Shown piece by piece: positions 51,160 through 59,495 of a stretch of DNA of 64,000 nucleotides. Every line of letters starts with the position of its first letter. Positions within the stretch are counted from its first letter, which is position 1. Both the position numbers and the translations under genes were made by a program. The notes beneath the pieces were generated by a model. It did no database searches, was not told the DNA's origin, and saw nothing but the letters and a program-made list of their open reading frames with translations. The stretch comes from Mucilaginibacter rivuli (GTDB lineage Bacteria; Bacteroidota; Bacteroidia; Sphingobacteriales; Sphingobacteriaceae). The stretch covers positions 62,001 through 126,000 of the forward strand of contig NZ_JAHXPQ010000008.1 of NCBI RefSeq assembly GCF_019391655.1, written 5' to 3'.

Positions 51160-51744
51160 TTACAACCCACTCACTCCACCAGATATCACAAACTTCATCA
51201 TATCGGCAGCGCTCTTGTCAATAGGTTTCACCTTATCGGCAGAAACGATAACCACTTGCCCGGCGAAAGAATACGAGTACGGGAAATAAACAGCCACATC
51301 ATTAGGTAAACCCAGTTTACTCAGGTCCTTTTGGGTAAGGAACCCGATTTTTTTTAACCCAAACTCATTTACCTCTACCAACACAGGCTCGTTAAATTTC
51401 TTCTCATCGCCTACAAAGGCCTCGGTAAGGTCTTTAATAGAGCTGTACAAAAATTTGAACAACGGCAGGCGGTTTATCCAGCGGTTAAACCATAGCTTTA
51501 TCGGTTCGGTAATAATGCTTGTTACTACAATGCCAGACAGTAACAGCACCAGTAATACCAGCAAAATACCCAAACCGGGTATGTAAATATGTTTACCCTC
51601 AATTAGCAGCAGGTTACTTACATTTAGCGCGTTATCAACACTCGCCACAGCCCAGAATATCAGGTAAATTGCTACTCCTAACGGAATAACGATCAGGAAA
51701 CCTTTAATAAAGTAATTGATAAGGGCGCGAAATATCCTGTTCAT
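51160..51744 (-). CDS. DUF502 membrane protein
   Basis: 194 residues with two transmembrane segments (about 9-35 and 57-78) and a soluble C-terminal domain. Family signatures: LINYFIKGFLIVIPLGVAIYLIFW, GLGILLVLLVLLLSGIVVTSII, RLPLFKFLYSSIKDLTEAF and FPYSYSFAGQVVIVSADKVKPID. The family is widely conserved and of unknown function, perhaps membrane-linked homeostasis. It lies just downstream of murF-alr on the same strand (13-bp gap), so it is likely co-transcribed. Confidence 0.9.
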   Translation of the reverse strand: MNRIFRALINYFIKGFLIVIPLGVAIYLIFWAVASVDNALNVSNLLLIEGKHIYIPGLGILLVLLVLLLSGIVVTSIITEPIKLWFNRWINRLPLFKFLYSSIKDLTEAFVGDEKKFNEPVLVEVNEFGLKKIGFLTQKDLSKLGLPNDVAVYFPYSYSFAGQVVIVSADKVKPIDKSAADMMKFVISGGVSGL

Positions 51745-51757
51745 GGCAATTTGCTAA

Positions 51758-54229
51758 TTACTCGTAAAAATACACCCTTTTTACCCGTTGCGAAACATTT
51801 GTTAATATTTCGTAGGGTATGGTACCTATCTGTTTAGCCAGTTCTTCTATCCGGTACTCTTCATTAAAAACAACTACCTCATCCCCTTCCTTAACGCCAA
51901 TAGCACCCGTAATGTCTATCATACACATATCCATAGATACATTACCTACAGTGGGTGCCAGCGTACCGTTCACCAGCATTTTACCTGCGCCGTTACCAAA
52001 CGCGCGTAAATAACCATCGGCATAACCAATACGTACAGTGGCTATTTTGCCATCTTCCGGCAAACTACCGTTGCGGTTATAGCCAATCGTTTCGCCTGCT
52101 TTAACATGCTTTATTTGTGCTATACTCGTTTTTAATGAAGCTACGGTCTGCAGCGGCGATGGCTCTTCCTTTATGGCCCCATCTATCCCGTAAAGGCCTA
52201 TACCCAGCCTTACCATGTCCATTTGCGCTACTGGCCAGCGTGTAATTGCAGATGTATTGGCAATATGTTTTATTACTGTATAGCTAAGGCTGTTTTCTAT
52301 CTGCCGGTATATTTTCGTGAATAAATCAAGCTGCAACAGGGTAAAAGTATCATGAATGTCAGCATCGCTACCCGCCAGGTGCGAGAATATGGATTGTACA
52401 TGAACATATTTATTATCTTTCAACACATCGCATAGATGCTCAATTTCAAACTCCTCAAAACCAAGGCGGCGCATCCCCGTGTCTATTTTAATATGAATAG
52501 GATATGCAGCTATATTTTTTTGCTGTGCAAACTTTATAAAATCATCGAGCAGTTTATAGCTGTATATTTCGGGCTCAAGGTTAAACGCCACCATCTTATC
52601 ATAAGCAGAGGGTTCAGGGTTGAGCACCATAATGGGCAGGTTAATGCCGGCATCGCGTAAGCTTACGCCTTCATCAATAAATGCCACGGCCAAATAATCT
52701 ACTTTGTTAAACTGCAGCATATTGGCTACCTCAAAACTACCGCTGCCATAGCTAAATGCTTTAACCATTGCCATTAACTTTACGCCGGGGTTCAGTTTTG
52801 CTTTATAATGGTTCAGGTTGTTTTGCAACGCGTTGAGGTTTATTTCGAGCACGGTTTCGTGCGCTTTTTGTACAAGGGCTTTACTTAGGCGCTCAAACTC
52901 AAAACTACGCGAGCCCTTTATCAGGATAGTTTCGTTATTAAAATTAAGCTGTGATAATTGCTCAAGCAAGGTATCTGTATCATCAAAAAATACACTTTCG
53001 GTAGTTTTAAACAAAGCCCGGTGCTCGCTTATGGCTTTACCTACGCCTATAATTTTGTCCGTCTTTTTTTCTTTTACAAGGTTGGCTACCTGTTTATACA
53101 ACACGTCCTGCTCTAAACCCGATTGAAAAATATCCGATAAGATAAGCGTGCGCTTAGGGTGCTGATTTTGCTGATTCAAAAAGTTTAAGGCAATCTCTAA
53201 CGACTGTATATCCGAGTTGTAAGAATCGTCGATGATAGAACAATCATTAATGCCCTGTTTAAGTTCCATGCGCATACTTACAGGCACAAGGCGCTCCATG
53301 CGGTCGTCAATAACTACGGGGTCATAATCCAAGGCTAAAAGTGTCGCCCAACAGCTAATGGCATTTTCTATCGATGCTTCATCCACAAAAGGTACCAGGC
53401 ACTCTATCTCCGTATCTTTAAACTTTGCCCGCAGATAATACTTTTTAGCTATCACAGTTTCGCTGAACACATACAGGTCGGCCTGGTTAAATTTCCGGCT
53501 CCAGGTAAAATGGCGCTTACCGGGCACTTTACCTTTATATGCCGCCAGGTCATCATACTGATAAACTAGCAGGTTACTGTGCGTAAACAGTTTGAGTTTT
53601 TCGGTGAGCTTTTCGGCATCATCTTTAAAACCTTCATTATGCGCAGTACCTATGTGTGTAAGCACCCCAACTGTAGGCTTTATCATGTGTTCCAGCTGTT
53701 CCATCTCGTGCGTGGTTGATATGCCCGCCTCAAAAATACCCAGATTATGCTGCTCCTCTATCTGCCATACAGAAAGCGCCACCCCTATTTGTGAGTTATA
53801 GCTTTTAGGGTTACGCACTATCTTTTTATCGGGGCAAAGCAACTGGTATAACCACTCCTTTACAATGGTTTTTCCGTTACTGCCCGTTACGCCAATTATT
53901 TCCAGATCAAATGCTTTACGGTGCTGTGCAGCCAGTTTTTGCAGGGCCTTTAACACATTGCTTACTACCAGAAAATTTGCTTTAGGGTATGCCGCAACAT
54001 CATCGGGCAGGTGCTTAACCACAAAGTTGTGTACCCCTGCCTTATATACTTCGGGTATAAAGGTGTGGCCGTCCCTCCTGTCGCTCAGCGCGAAAAATAC
54101 CGATGCCCCTGGATTGTTAATTTTACGACTGTCTGTTAAAAGGTTAGTTATTGGTGTATCGGTAATAAGTTTACCGCTGGCACCAATAATATGCTGTATT
54201 TTGCTGATGGTATAATGAATAGCTGGCAT
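51758..54229 (-). CDS. murF-alr: Bifunctional MurF ligase / alanine racemase
   Basis: Fusion of 823 residues that provides D-Ala-D-Ala addition to UDP-MurNAc-tripeptide and L/D-Ala conversion. MurF part (about 1-455): GVTGSNGKTIVKEWLY (ATP loop), NPKSYNSQIGV, HIGTAHNEGF. Alr part (about 460-823): the PLP Lys in MVKAFSYGSG, IKIDTGMRRLGF, HIANTSAITRWP and IGYADGYLRAFGNGAGKMLVNG, ending in RVKRVYFYE. This fusion is typical of Bacteroidota. The start at 54229 is divergent from recX across 58 bp. Confidence 0.95.
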   Translation of the reverse strand: MPAIHYTISKIQHIIGASGKLITDTPITNLLTDSRKINNPGASVFFALSDRRDGHTFIPEVYKAGVHNFVVKHLPDDVAAYPKANFLVVSNVLKALQKLAAQHRKAFDLEIIGVTGSNGKTIVKEWLYQLLCPDKKIVRNPKSYNSQIGVALSVWQIEEQHNLGIFEAGISTTHEMEQLEHMIKPTVGVLTHIGTAHNEGFKDDAEKLTEKLKLFTHSNLLVYQYDDLAAYKGKVPGKRHFTWSRKFNQADLYVFSETVIAKKYYLRAKFKDTEIECLVPFVDEASIENAISCWATLLALDYDPVVIDDRMERLVPVSMRMELKQGINDCSIIDDSYNSDIQSLEIALNFLNQQNQHPKRTLILSDIFQSGLEQDVLYKQVANLVKEKKTDKIIGVGKAISEHRALFKTTESVFFDDTDTLLEQLSQLNFNNETILIKGSRSFEFERLSKALVQKAHETVLEINLNALQNNLNHYKAKLNPGVKLMAMVKAFSYGSGSFEVANMLQFNKVDYLAVAFIDEGVSLRDAGINLPIMVLNPEPSAYDKMVAFNLEPEIYSYKLLDDFIKFAQQKNIAAYPIHIKIDTGMRRLGFEEFEIEHLCDVLKDNKYVHVQSIFSHLAGSDADIHDTFTLLQLDLFTKIYRQIENSLSYTVIKHIANTSAITRWPVAQMDMVRLGIGLYGIDGAIKEEPSPLQTVASLKTSIAQIKHVKAGETIGYNRNGSLPEDGKIATVRIGYADGYLRAFGNGAGKMLVNGTLAPTVGNVSMDMCMIDITGAIGVKEGDEVVVFNEEYRIEELAKQIGTIPYEILTNVSQRVKRVYFYE

Positions 54230-54287
54230 GTATGCGAATTTGAAGATATTTATTGTGATACAAGAATTTTAACGAAATTTGGTTTGG

Positions 54288-54773
54288 ATGGATGTTGAAA
54301 TTAAGCCCGTTAAAATTACCGACCCAAAAGTTGGCCTTGCCAAAGCCGAACATTATTGCGCCTACCAGGAGCGTGCCCAGCAAGAGGTACGCAACAAATT
54401 ATACGATTGGGGCCTGTACCCAAAAGATGTTGAGCAAATTATATCCACCCTTATTGAGAACAACTTTTTAAACGAAGAGCGCTTTGCCAAAACCTTCGCG
54501 AAAAGCAAATTTAACCAGAAAGGCTGGGGCCGGATAAAAATAAAACAAGCCCTAAAATTTAAAAAAGTGCCCGATGTACTCATCAGGAAAGCATTGCTTA
54601 CTATTGATGGTGATGAGTACCAGGCAACGCTAAAACATATGCTACAAAAAAAAGCCGCCACGGTAACAGAAAAAGAAGGCTTTAAGCGCCAATACAAATT
54701 ACAGCAGTATGCCATGAGCCGTGGTTTTGAGGGCGATATTGTTGCCGACACAATTAAAAATATTGAATGGTAA
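54288..54773 (+). CDS. recX: Regulatory protein RecX
   Basis: Modulates RecA filaments. 161 residues from the ATG at 54288; a TTG three codons upstream is not preferred. Helical RecX repeats: KAEHYCAYQERAQQEVRNKLYDWG, VEQIISTLIENNFLNEERFAKTFAKSKFNQKGWGRIKIKQAL and the C-terminal KLQQYAMSRGFEGDIV. recA is not in the window. It is divergent from murF-alr. Confidence 0.9.
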   Translation: MDVEIKPVKITDPKVGLAKAEHYCAYQERAQQEVRNKLYDWGLYPKDVEQIISTLIENNFLNEERFAKTFAKSKFNQKGWGRIKIKQALKFKKVPDVLIRKALLTIDGDEYQATLKHMLQKKAATVTEKEGFKRQYKLQQYAMSRGFEGDIVADTIKNIEW

Positions 54774-54870
54774 ATGCCCGGCTTAACAAGGCGCTATTGT
54801 GGAAAAGTATAGTATCATTAAAAAAGGTTAGCTTTGCGTTAATACCAAAATTAAAATCGTATATTCATAA

Positions 54871-55332
54871 ATGGCTAAATCAGTAGAAACGTACAACAAA
54901 AAAGAGCGGGAAAAAAAGAAATCCAAAAAGCAACAAGATAAGCGCGAGAAGGCGGAAGAAAGAAAGGCTAACGGCACCAAAGGCAAGAGCCTTGAGGATA
55001 TGATGGCTTATTTAGATGAGAACGGCAATATTACCTCCACCCCGCCGGATGAAACTAAAAAGAAAAAGGTTGTATCTGTTGAAGATATACAGATATCTGT
55101 ACCCAAACAGGAAGCCATGGCACCTGAGGATCCGAACAGAAAAGGAACGGTAACATTTTTTAACGAAAGCAAAGGTTTTGGCTTTATACAGGATTCTGTT
55201 TCGCAGGAAAGCATTTTTGTGCACATAAAAGCCCTGGAAGAACCAATAGGCGAAGGCGACAAAGTAAGTTTTGAAACCGAACCCGGTTTAAAAGGCCCAA
55301 GTGCTATTAAAGTTAAAAAGATCACCAAGTAA
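54871..55332 (+). CDS. Cold-shock-domain protein with a charged N-terminal extension
   Basis: 153 residues. Residues 1-60 are highly Lys/Glu-rich and likely disordered (KEREKKKSKKQQDKREKAEERK). Residues about 88-153 are a cold-shock domain: RKGTVTFFNESKGFGFIQD and SIFVHIKAL with the RNP-like motifs. This longer form with a charged head is common in Bacteroidota. Likely an RNA chaperone or RNA-binding protein. It precedes tRNA genes and has no leader of the CspA type visible. Confidence 0.9.
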   Translation: MAKSVETYNKKEREKKKSKKQQDKREKAEERKANGTKGKSLEDMMAYLDENGNITSTPPDETKKKKVVSVEDIQISVPKQEAMAPEDPNRKGTVTFFNESKGFGFIQDSVSQESIFVHIKALEEPIGEGDKVSFETEPGLKGPSAIKVKKITK

Positions 55333-55448
55333 ACTTTCATAAAAAAAAAGTGAAAAAATTATCACAACATAAACTTACTGTTGCTTAGTTAATTACCGCC
55401 GCTGTGGTATTTAAATTGATACTTTTTTCATTTTTTTTAGAAAAAGTA

Positions 55449-55479
55449 TTTGGAGGTTTTTCAATTCTGTCTATATTTG
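55449..55479 (+). promoter_or_regulatory. Promoter of the tRNA-Gly/tRNA-Leu genes
   Basis: TTTG at 55449-55452 and TATATTTG at 55472-55479, spacer 19: an exact Bacteroidota consensus promoter. It lies about 80 bp upstream of tRNA-Gly, so a precursor leader is expected. Confidence 0.85.
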
Positions 55480-55556
55480 CACTCCCAACAGCGAAACAGG
55501 TTATCACAACCTAAGCCAAGGGAAGCTGAGATTGATACCAACATCTCAAAATATAT

Positions 55557-55629
<73 letters not shown>

Positions 55630-55631
55630 CT

Positions 55632-55664
55632 AAATCCTTTCTGACCAGCAGAAGGGATTTTTTA
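55632..55664 (+). terminator. Hairpin between tRNA-Gly and tRNA-Leu
   Basis: AATCCTTTCTG pairs with CAGAAGGGATT, followed by a T run. It may end the tRNA-Gly transcript or mark a processing point. Confidence 0.75.
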
Positions 55665-55680
55665 TAAAAGGTGAAAACCT

Positions 55681-55765
55681 GCCCAGGTGGTGGAACTGGT
55701 AGACACGCAGGACTTAAAATCCTGTGCCCGTCAAAGGCGTGCGGGTTCGATTCCCGCCCTGGGTA
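55681..55765 (+). tRNA. tRNA-Leu (TAA)
   Basis: 85 nt with the long variable arm of a class II tRNA (TGCCCGTCAAAGGCGT). Acceptor GCCCAGG/CCTGGGT, anticodon loop CTTAAAA with anticodon TAA, T arm GGTTCGATTCC. No CCA encoded. Confidence 0.97.
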
Positions 55766-55782
55766 CTCAAAATTAAATCGAC

Positions 55783-55814
55783 AAAAAGGCTGACATTAAT
55801 GTCGGCCTTTTTTG
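55783..55814 (+). terminator. Terminator after tRNA-Leu
   Basis: AAGGCTGACAT pairs with ATGTCGGCCTT (one G-T type mismatch) and is followed by a T run. Confidence 0.85.
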
Positions 55815-55936
55815 TTCAACCTAATCGAGATTACTCTTCCCCTTTTTTAATCCTCAAAAATTGTTTGATTATTTTTATATCATATTTATTAAAATATTAT
55901 TGGTAGTTTTAACCTGCACGCTTTCATGTAGTTAAT

Positions 55937-57316
55937 ATGCAAAACACCCGGGTTAAAAAAAACACCGAAGATAGCAACCATGCCCAGGCTGGTATTAATA
56001 GTCGCACTATGCCGGCTGTTCCCATAGCTCAAAAACAAGGTGTACCTGATGAGGAGGCTATCCAGAAAAAGGAGAATAAAACCGGCCTGCCTGATAATTT
56101 AAAGTCGGGCATCGAACACCTGTCGGGTATGCCAATGGACGATACACGGGTGCATTATAACTCATCAAAACCAGCCCAATTAAATGCCCATGCTTACGCA
56201 CAGGGTACAGATATACATATAGGCCCCGGGCAGGAAAAGCACCTCCCCCACGAGGCATGGCATGTGGTACAACAGGCACAGGGCCGCGTTAAGCCCACCA
56301 AACAAATGAAAGCCAGCGTACCTGTTAATGATGATGCCGGACTTGAGCACGAAGCCGATGTAATGGGTAGTAAAGCACTATCGGCAGCTACAGGTGTCGG
56401 GCAGATGAAATCAAAAAGTAACCCGATTATTGCGCCTGCTGTTAAAGTGGCACAGTTGGCTGGTACCAAACCTAACCAGCCATCCATGAGCGGGCAATAC
56501 AGGATAAAGCTATCATCAGAACGGGAGGCTTTTACATATAACAACCGCGTTGCCCTGGGCCTTGATAATGTTTTGCCCGGGAGCCACAAGGTTATTGATA
56601 AGCTGGCCGGTGTAAAAGCCGACAAGCTGCATGCCGTAAAAATTGAAGGTAACCCCAGTTGGGTGGTTTTGGCCAAAGAGATACCCTGGCCGGCAGACAA
56701 CCAGGAAGTTTTGTGTATTGATACAGTGGGCTGGGAAAACGAACGGAATAAACCCTTAGAAGAACGGGACAAAAAGTGCGTAATGGATATCAAAATAGGC
56801 ACCTATACAAAAAGCACGGAGCAATTCGCGCTTGAAGGCGCCGGGATTTTCAAACGGTTCTTTAAACGGATAGAGCATGATATGAAAGACAGCAGCCGCG
56901 CCAACCGTCTAACGGGCTATGATATTGATGCCACCGATCTGGTTAATTTTACCGCGGCCTACAACAACCCGGGAAGCCGCGGTAATATAAAATTGGCTAT
57001 GGCAGCGCTGCAGCCAAAATTAGCGGCAATAAAAACCCGCATGGCGGCAGCACCTGTAACTTTTGTAGGTAGCAGCTTATTTATTGTATTTAACATAACT
57101 ACTCCTGAAAGTAGTGATGTAAAACTCATAGACCCCGACCACCCCATAGTAACGGATGCAACAGGCCTTAATATGCCAGACCAGTTGATTAAGAAGAAGA
57201 ATTTTGACGGGCAAACCAGGACCTGGGATGAATATATTACCAAATGGAAAGGCAGCTTTGGAACCGGTATGGATAACTTTTTAGCATGGTTTAACCTTAC
57301 CGCGGCTAAAAAGTAA
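55937..57316 (+). CDS. DUF4157 (eCIS-core) protein with an inositol-polyphosphate-kinase-like C-terminal domain
   Basis: 459 residues, no signal peptide. Residues about 50-150 are the DUF4157 eCIS-core domain: LPDNLKSGIEHLSGMPMDD, RVHYNSSKPAQLNAHAYAQG, IHIGPGQEKHLPHEAWHVVQQ (HExxH at 105-109) and VNDDAGLEHEADVMG. A linker follows. From about residue 190 a second domain resembles the inositol-polyphosphate kinase fold: CVMDIKIGTYTKSTEQ at 281-296 (PxxxDxKxG position), NRLTGYDID, SSLFIVFN at 379-386 (SSLL position) and VKLIDPDHP at 395-403 (IDF position). The similarity is by eye. DUF4157 proteins are often cargo of contractile injection systems, but no eCIS structural gene is in this window. 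It stands alone after two tRNA genes. Confidence 0.7.
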   Translation: MQNTRVKKNTEDSNHAQAGINSRTMPAVPIAQKQGVPDEEAIQKKENKTGLPDNLKSGIEHLSGMPMDDTRVHYNSSKPAQLNAHAYAQGTDIHIGPGQEKHLPHEAWHVVQQAQGRVKPTKQMKASVPVNDDAGLEHEADVMGSKALSAATGVGQMKSKSNPIIAPAVKVAQLAGTKPNQPSMSGQYRIKLSSEREAFTYNNRVALGLDNVLPGSHKVIDKLAGVKADKLHAVKIEGNPSWVVLAKEIPWPADNQEVLCIDTVGWENERNKPLEERDKKCVMDIKIGTYTKSTEQFALEGAGIFKRFFKRIEHDMKDSSRANRLTGYDIDATDLVNFTAAYNNPGSRGNIKLAMAALQPKLAAIKTRMAAAPVTFVGSSLFIVFNITTPESSDVKLIDPDHPIVTDATGLNMPDQLIKKKNFDGQTRTWDEYITKWKGSFGTGMDNFLAWFNLTAAKK

Positions 57317-57342
57317 AGCCCGAAATGCACTTATCAGGCCAT

Positions 57343-57378
57343 AAAAAAACATAGCCCAGTATAATCCGGGCTATGCAA
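57343..57378. terminator. Hairpin between the DUF4157 gene and a lipoprotein gene
   Basis: CATAGCCC (57350-57357) pairs with GGGCTATG (57368-57375). An A run lies on the left (T run on the minus strand), so it fits the end of the minus-strand lipoprotein transcript and may also serve the plus strand. Confidence 0.8.
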
Positions 57379-57431
57379 AAACTGATATATTTATTATCTT
57401 CCGGATGGCACACGGGATCTCGGACAATAGC

Positions 57432-57896
57432 TTATTTAAAACTGTAATTAACCTCTTTGAAAGTTTCGCCGGCATTGATCACATCAAAGAACCAGGAATA
57501 ACCAACATCCTGAATAGTGTATTCAAAGCCGACTTTAAGTGTTGAAGGATCATTACCGGGCACTAAGCGTTCTACAACTATTTTGTGCAGGCTTTTAGGG
57601 ATATCCTTAACTTTCATTGGCGGAAGTATAGAATCCCAAACGGTAGTATTGTTGGGCCTTTGCATAAACAACCTGAAGGTGATGAGTTTGGAATCTGTCG
57701 AGAAGTTTTGGTCCGTATAAAGCACATACTTTACTTTTCGTGGAGCTGTTGTGTTTTGATTATTTACAACTATGCCGATGTTATCAATAACCGGTTGAGT
57801 TGTACCATTGTTGGGTGTAACTGTTCCTTGTTTTTTGCAAGATGATGCGATCATTATGGCAAAAGCGCCAATAAGGATCATGTTAAATTGTTTCAT
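57432..57896 (-). CDS. Small lipoprotein of unknown function
   Basis: 154 residues. Signal with lipobox IASSC (Cys20), followed by a disordered Asn/Thr/Gln linker (KKQGTVTPNNGTTQP) and one beta-rich domain (VKYVLYTDQNFSTDSKLITFRLFM, LHKIVVERLVPGNDPSTLKVGFEYTIQDVGYSWFFD). It looks like a periplasmic or surface-anchored small domain. No family recognised. It is convergent with the DUF4157 gene. Confidence 0.75.
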   Translation of the reverse strand: MKQFNMILIGAFAIMIASSCKKQGTVTPNNGTTQPVIDNIGIVVNNQNTTAPRKVKYVLYTDQNFSTDSKLITFRLFMQRPNNTTVWDSILPPMKVKDIPKSLHKIVVERLVPGNDPSTLKVGFEYTIQDVGYSWFFDVINAGETFKEVNYSFK

Positions 57897-57958
57897 TGTT
57901 ATTATAGATTTAGATAAAAAAATACTGTGTTGGTTTATTATTTACTTATTTATTTAAA

Positions 57959-57991
57959 CAAAGAACGGCTTAACGGGTAAACCGTTCTTTG
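57959..57991 (-). terminator. Terminator after the small ferredoxin-like-fold gene
   Basis: A perfect 10-bp stem CAAAGAACGG/CCGTTCTTTG (57959-57968 with 57982-57991), followed by T residues on the minus strand. Confidence 0.9.
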
Positions 57992-57994
57992 ATG

Positions 57995-58306
57995 TTATGC
58001 CGCTACTATATTCATTGTAATAGCGGTATCGAACTGCTCAATGCGTAAAGTTTCAGGTATTACACCGTACCTTTCCGGGATGCCTTTTGCCAGGTCGGAT
58101 TCTAAAAAGGCCGTCCGTTGTTCCCTGTTTTCAAACAGGTAGATCCCGCTTAACGCTCCTGTAGATTCTTCTACGATGTAGTATTTTTGAATTAGCCCCG
58201 GAACTTTTTTGAATTGCTCCAGGTCGTTTTGGCAAATAGTCATAAGGTTATCCGCGCTGTGTTTCGAACTGAATTTTACTGATAATACTGATTTTGATTT
58301 TTTCAT
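57995..58306 (-). CDS. YdhR-like ferredoxin-fold protein (putative monooxygenase family)
   Basis: 103 residues starting at MKKSKSVLSVKFSSK (58306); a longer frame to 58333 has nine unlikely residues. The pattern VLSVKFSSKHS, VPGLIQKYYIVEESTGALSGIYLFENREQRTAFLESDLAKGIPERYG resembles YdhR/ABM-like dimeric alpha-beta barrel proteins. The AraC gene lies upstream on the same strand, so it may be the target of that regulator. No substrate can be inferred. Confidence 0.65.
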   Translation of the reverse strand: MKKSKSVLSVKFSSKHSADNLMTICQNDLEQFKKVPGLIQKYYIVEESTGALSGIYLFENREQRTAFLESDLAKGIPERYGVIPETLRIEQFDTAITMNIVAA

Positions 58307-58392
58307 CTTAATAATTGTAAATAATATCAGCAAAGGTATCGGGGGTAACGTTGGCCGGATAGACTAAAAGGTTCAATAAATCGACTTTAAGG

Positions 58393-59274
58393 TTAAAATG
58401 CATATGCTAATTGTGTGTGATTTTGCCTGTATTGCAGTGGCGTCAGATCATACTTTTCTTTAAACACCCTGATGAAATGCGAAGGATCTTCAAAACCGCA
58501 TTCAAATGCTACCTGGCTCACTGTCATATCAGATGTAATGATATGGCTTAGCGCAAGGTCAAGCTTTTTATTTTTGAGCCACAACGCTGGTGTGGTATTA
58601 TATTGCTGTTTAAAAGCATTTTTGAAGGCAGATAAACTCATATTGCAAAGTTGTGCCAGTTCTTCAAGCTTTAGGTTATATGCAAAATTTGCCTCCATTA
58701 TCCGGCTCATATGATCGTGCGGATTGCGGCACAGGGATACAAAATAATCTGTGAGATGCTTATGTCGTTCGTTTGCAAACAGGCTCAGCAAAAGCTCATC
58801 GAATTTTAACGATAGTAATTGCTTATTAGGCTCTTCGGACATCGATAAAAAGGAATGGACAGATTGGCAATAGTTTTTCAACAACTCATCAGGTTGTACC
58901 CGCAATACAGCATCCTGAGTAGCAACATCGCTAACCGGGCCTTCAAGCAGATTAACATTCCGTTTCAGGAACGTCCTGATAAAATCATCAGGTATAAAAA
59001 CGAACGTGGCACAAAACTCATCGTCAAAAAATGCATGGGTAAGGTTGGCCCCTTTTTTCACAAAGATGATATCGCCATCGGCAACTTCGTAAGAGTTATA
59101 GATGGAGCGCCAGATCTTCTTGCCCGATGATATAAAGGCGAAATAGTTATTATCTGACCAAATACCGAACTGGCTAACCTTTTTTGAACAGGTATACTCA
59201 ACAAAGAGCAACTCGTTCACCTCTATTTTTCGGTACAGGTTACTTTCTTTTATGGTGGAATAAAGGTTTACCAT
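58393..59274 (-). CDS. AraC-family transcriptional regulator
   Basis: 293 residues. N-terminal sensing domain (GIWSDNNYFAFISSGKKIWRSIYNSYEVADGDIIFVKKGANLTHAFF) of the AraC cupin type, and a C-terminal HTH pair: LEELAQLCNMSLSAFKNAFKQQYNTTPALWLKNKKLDLA and VSQVAFECGFEDPSHFIRVFKEKYDLTPLQYR. It is transcribed toward the small YdhR-like gene. Its effector is unknown. In Bacteroidota such regulators often act on a neighbouring gene. Confidence 0.9.
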   Translation of the reverse strand: MVNLYSTIKESNLYRKIEVNELLFVEYTCSKKVSQFGIWSDNNYFAFISSGKKIWRSIYNSYEVADGDIIFVKKGANLTHAFFDDEFCATFVFIPDDFIRTFLKRNVNLLEGPVSDVATQDAVLRVQPDELLKNYCQSVHSFLSMSEEPNKQLLSLKFDELLLSLFANERHKHLTDYFVSLCRNPHDHMSRIMEANFAYNLKLEELAQLCNMSLSAFKNAFKQQYNTTPALWLKNKKLDLALSHIITSDMTVSQVAFECGFEDPSHFIRVFKEKYDLTPLQYRQNHTQLAYAF

Positions 59275-59442
59275 TAATTATAATGTGACTGGTTATTTGC
59301 TTTAGATGCAATTGGTTATTAAAAATTACGATGATCATATCAGCAGCGGGGAGCAGCTCATTGAATCAATTACATCAACATTACGCAAAGAATAACCTGA
59401 GGGTTGCTTAATGATTTTGATTTATTAAAAAGCAGAAAACAA

Positions 59443-59472
59443 CAAAGCCCGCCATTTTGGGTGACGGGCCTT
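59443..59472 (-). terminator. Terminator after the GH28 gene
   Basis: GCCCG (59447-59451) pairs with CGGGC (59465-59469), with A- and T-rich flanks. It lies 25 bp beyond the GH28 stop on the minus strand. Confidence 0.75.
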
Positions 59473-59495
59473 ATAAATTGGAGTAATGTATGTAG

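Noticed and set aside
55937..57316. Complete eCIS locus around the DUF4157 gene
   Set aside because: No sheath, tube, baseplate or AAA+ ATPase gene lies in the window; only a cargo-type gene is present.
55741..57431. Integration att site from the tRNA-Leu 3' end
   Set aside because: I saw no copy of the tRNA 3' sequence to the right and no integrase gene.
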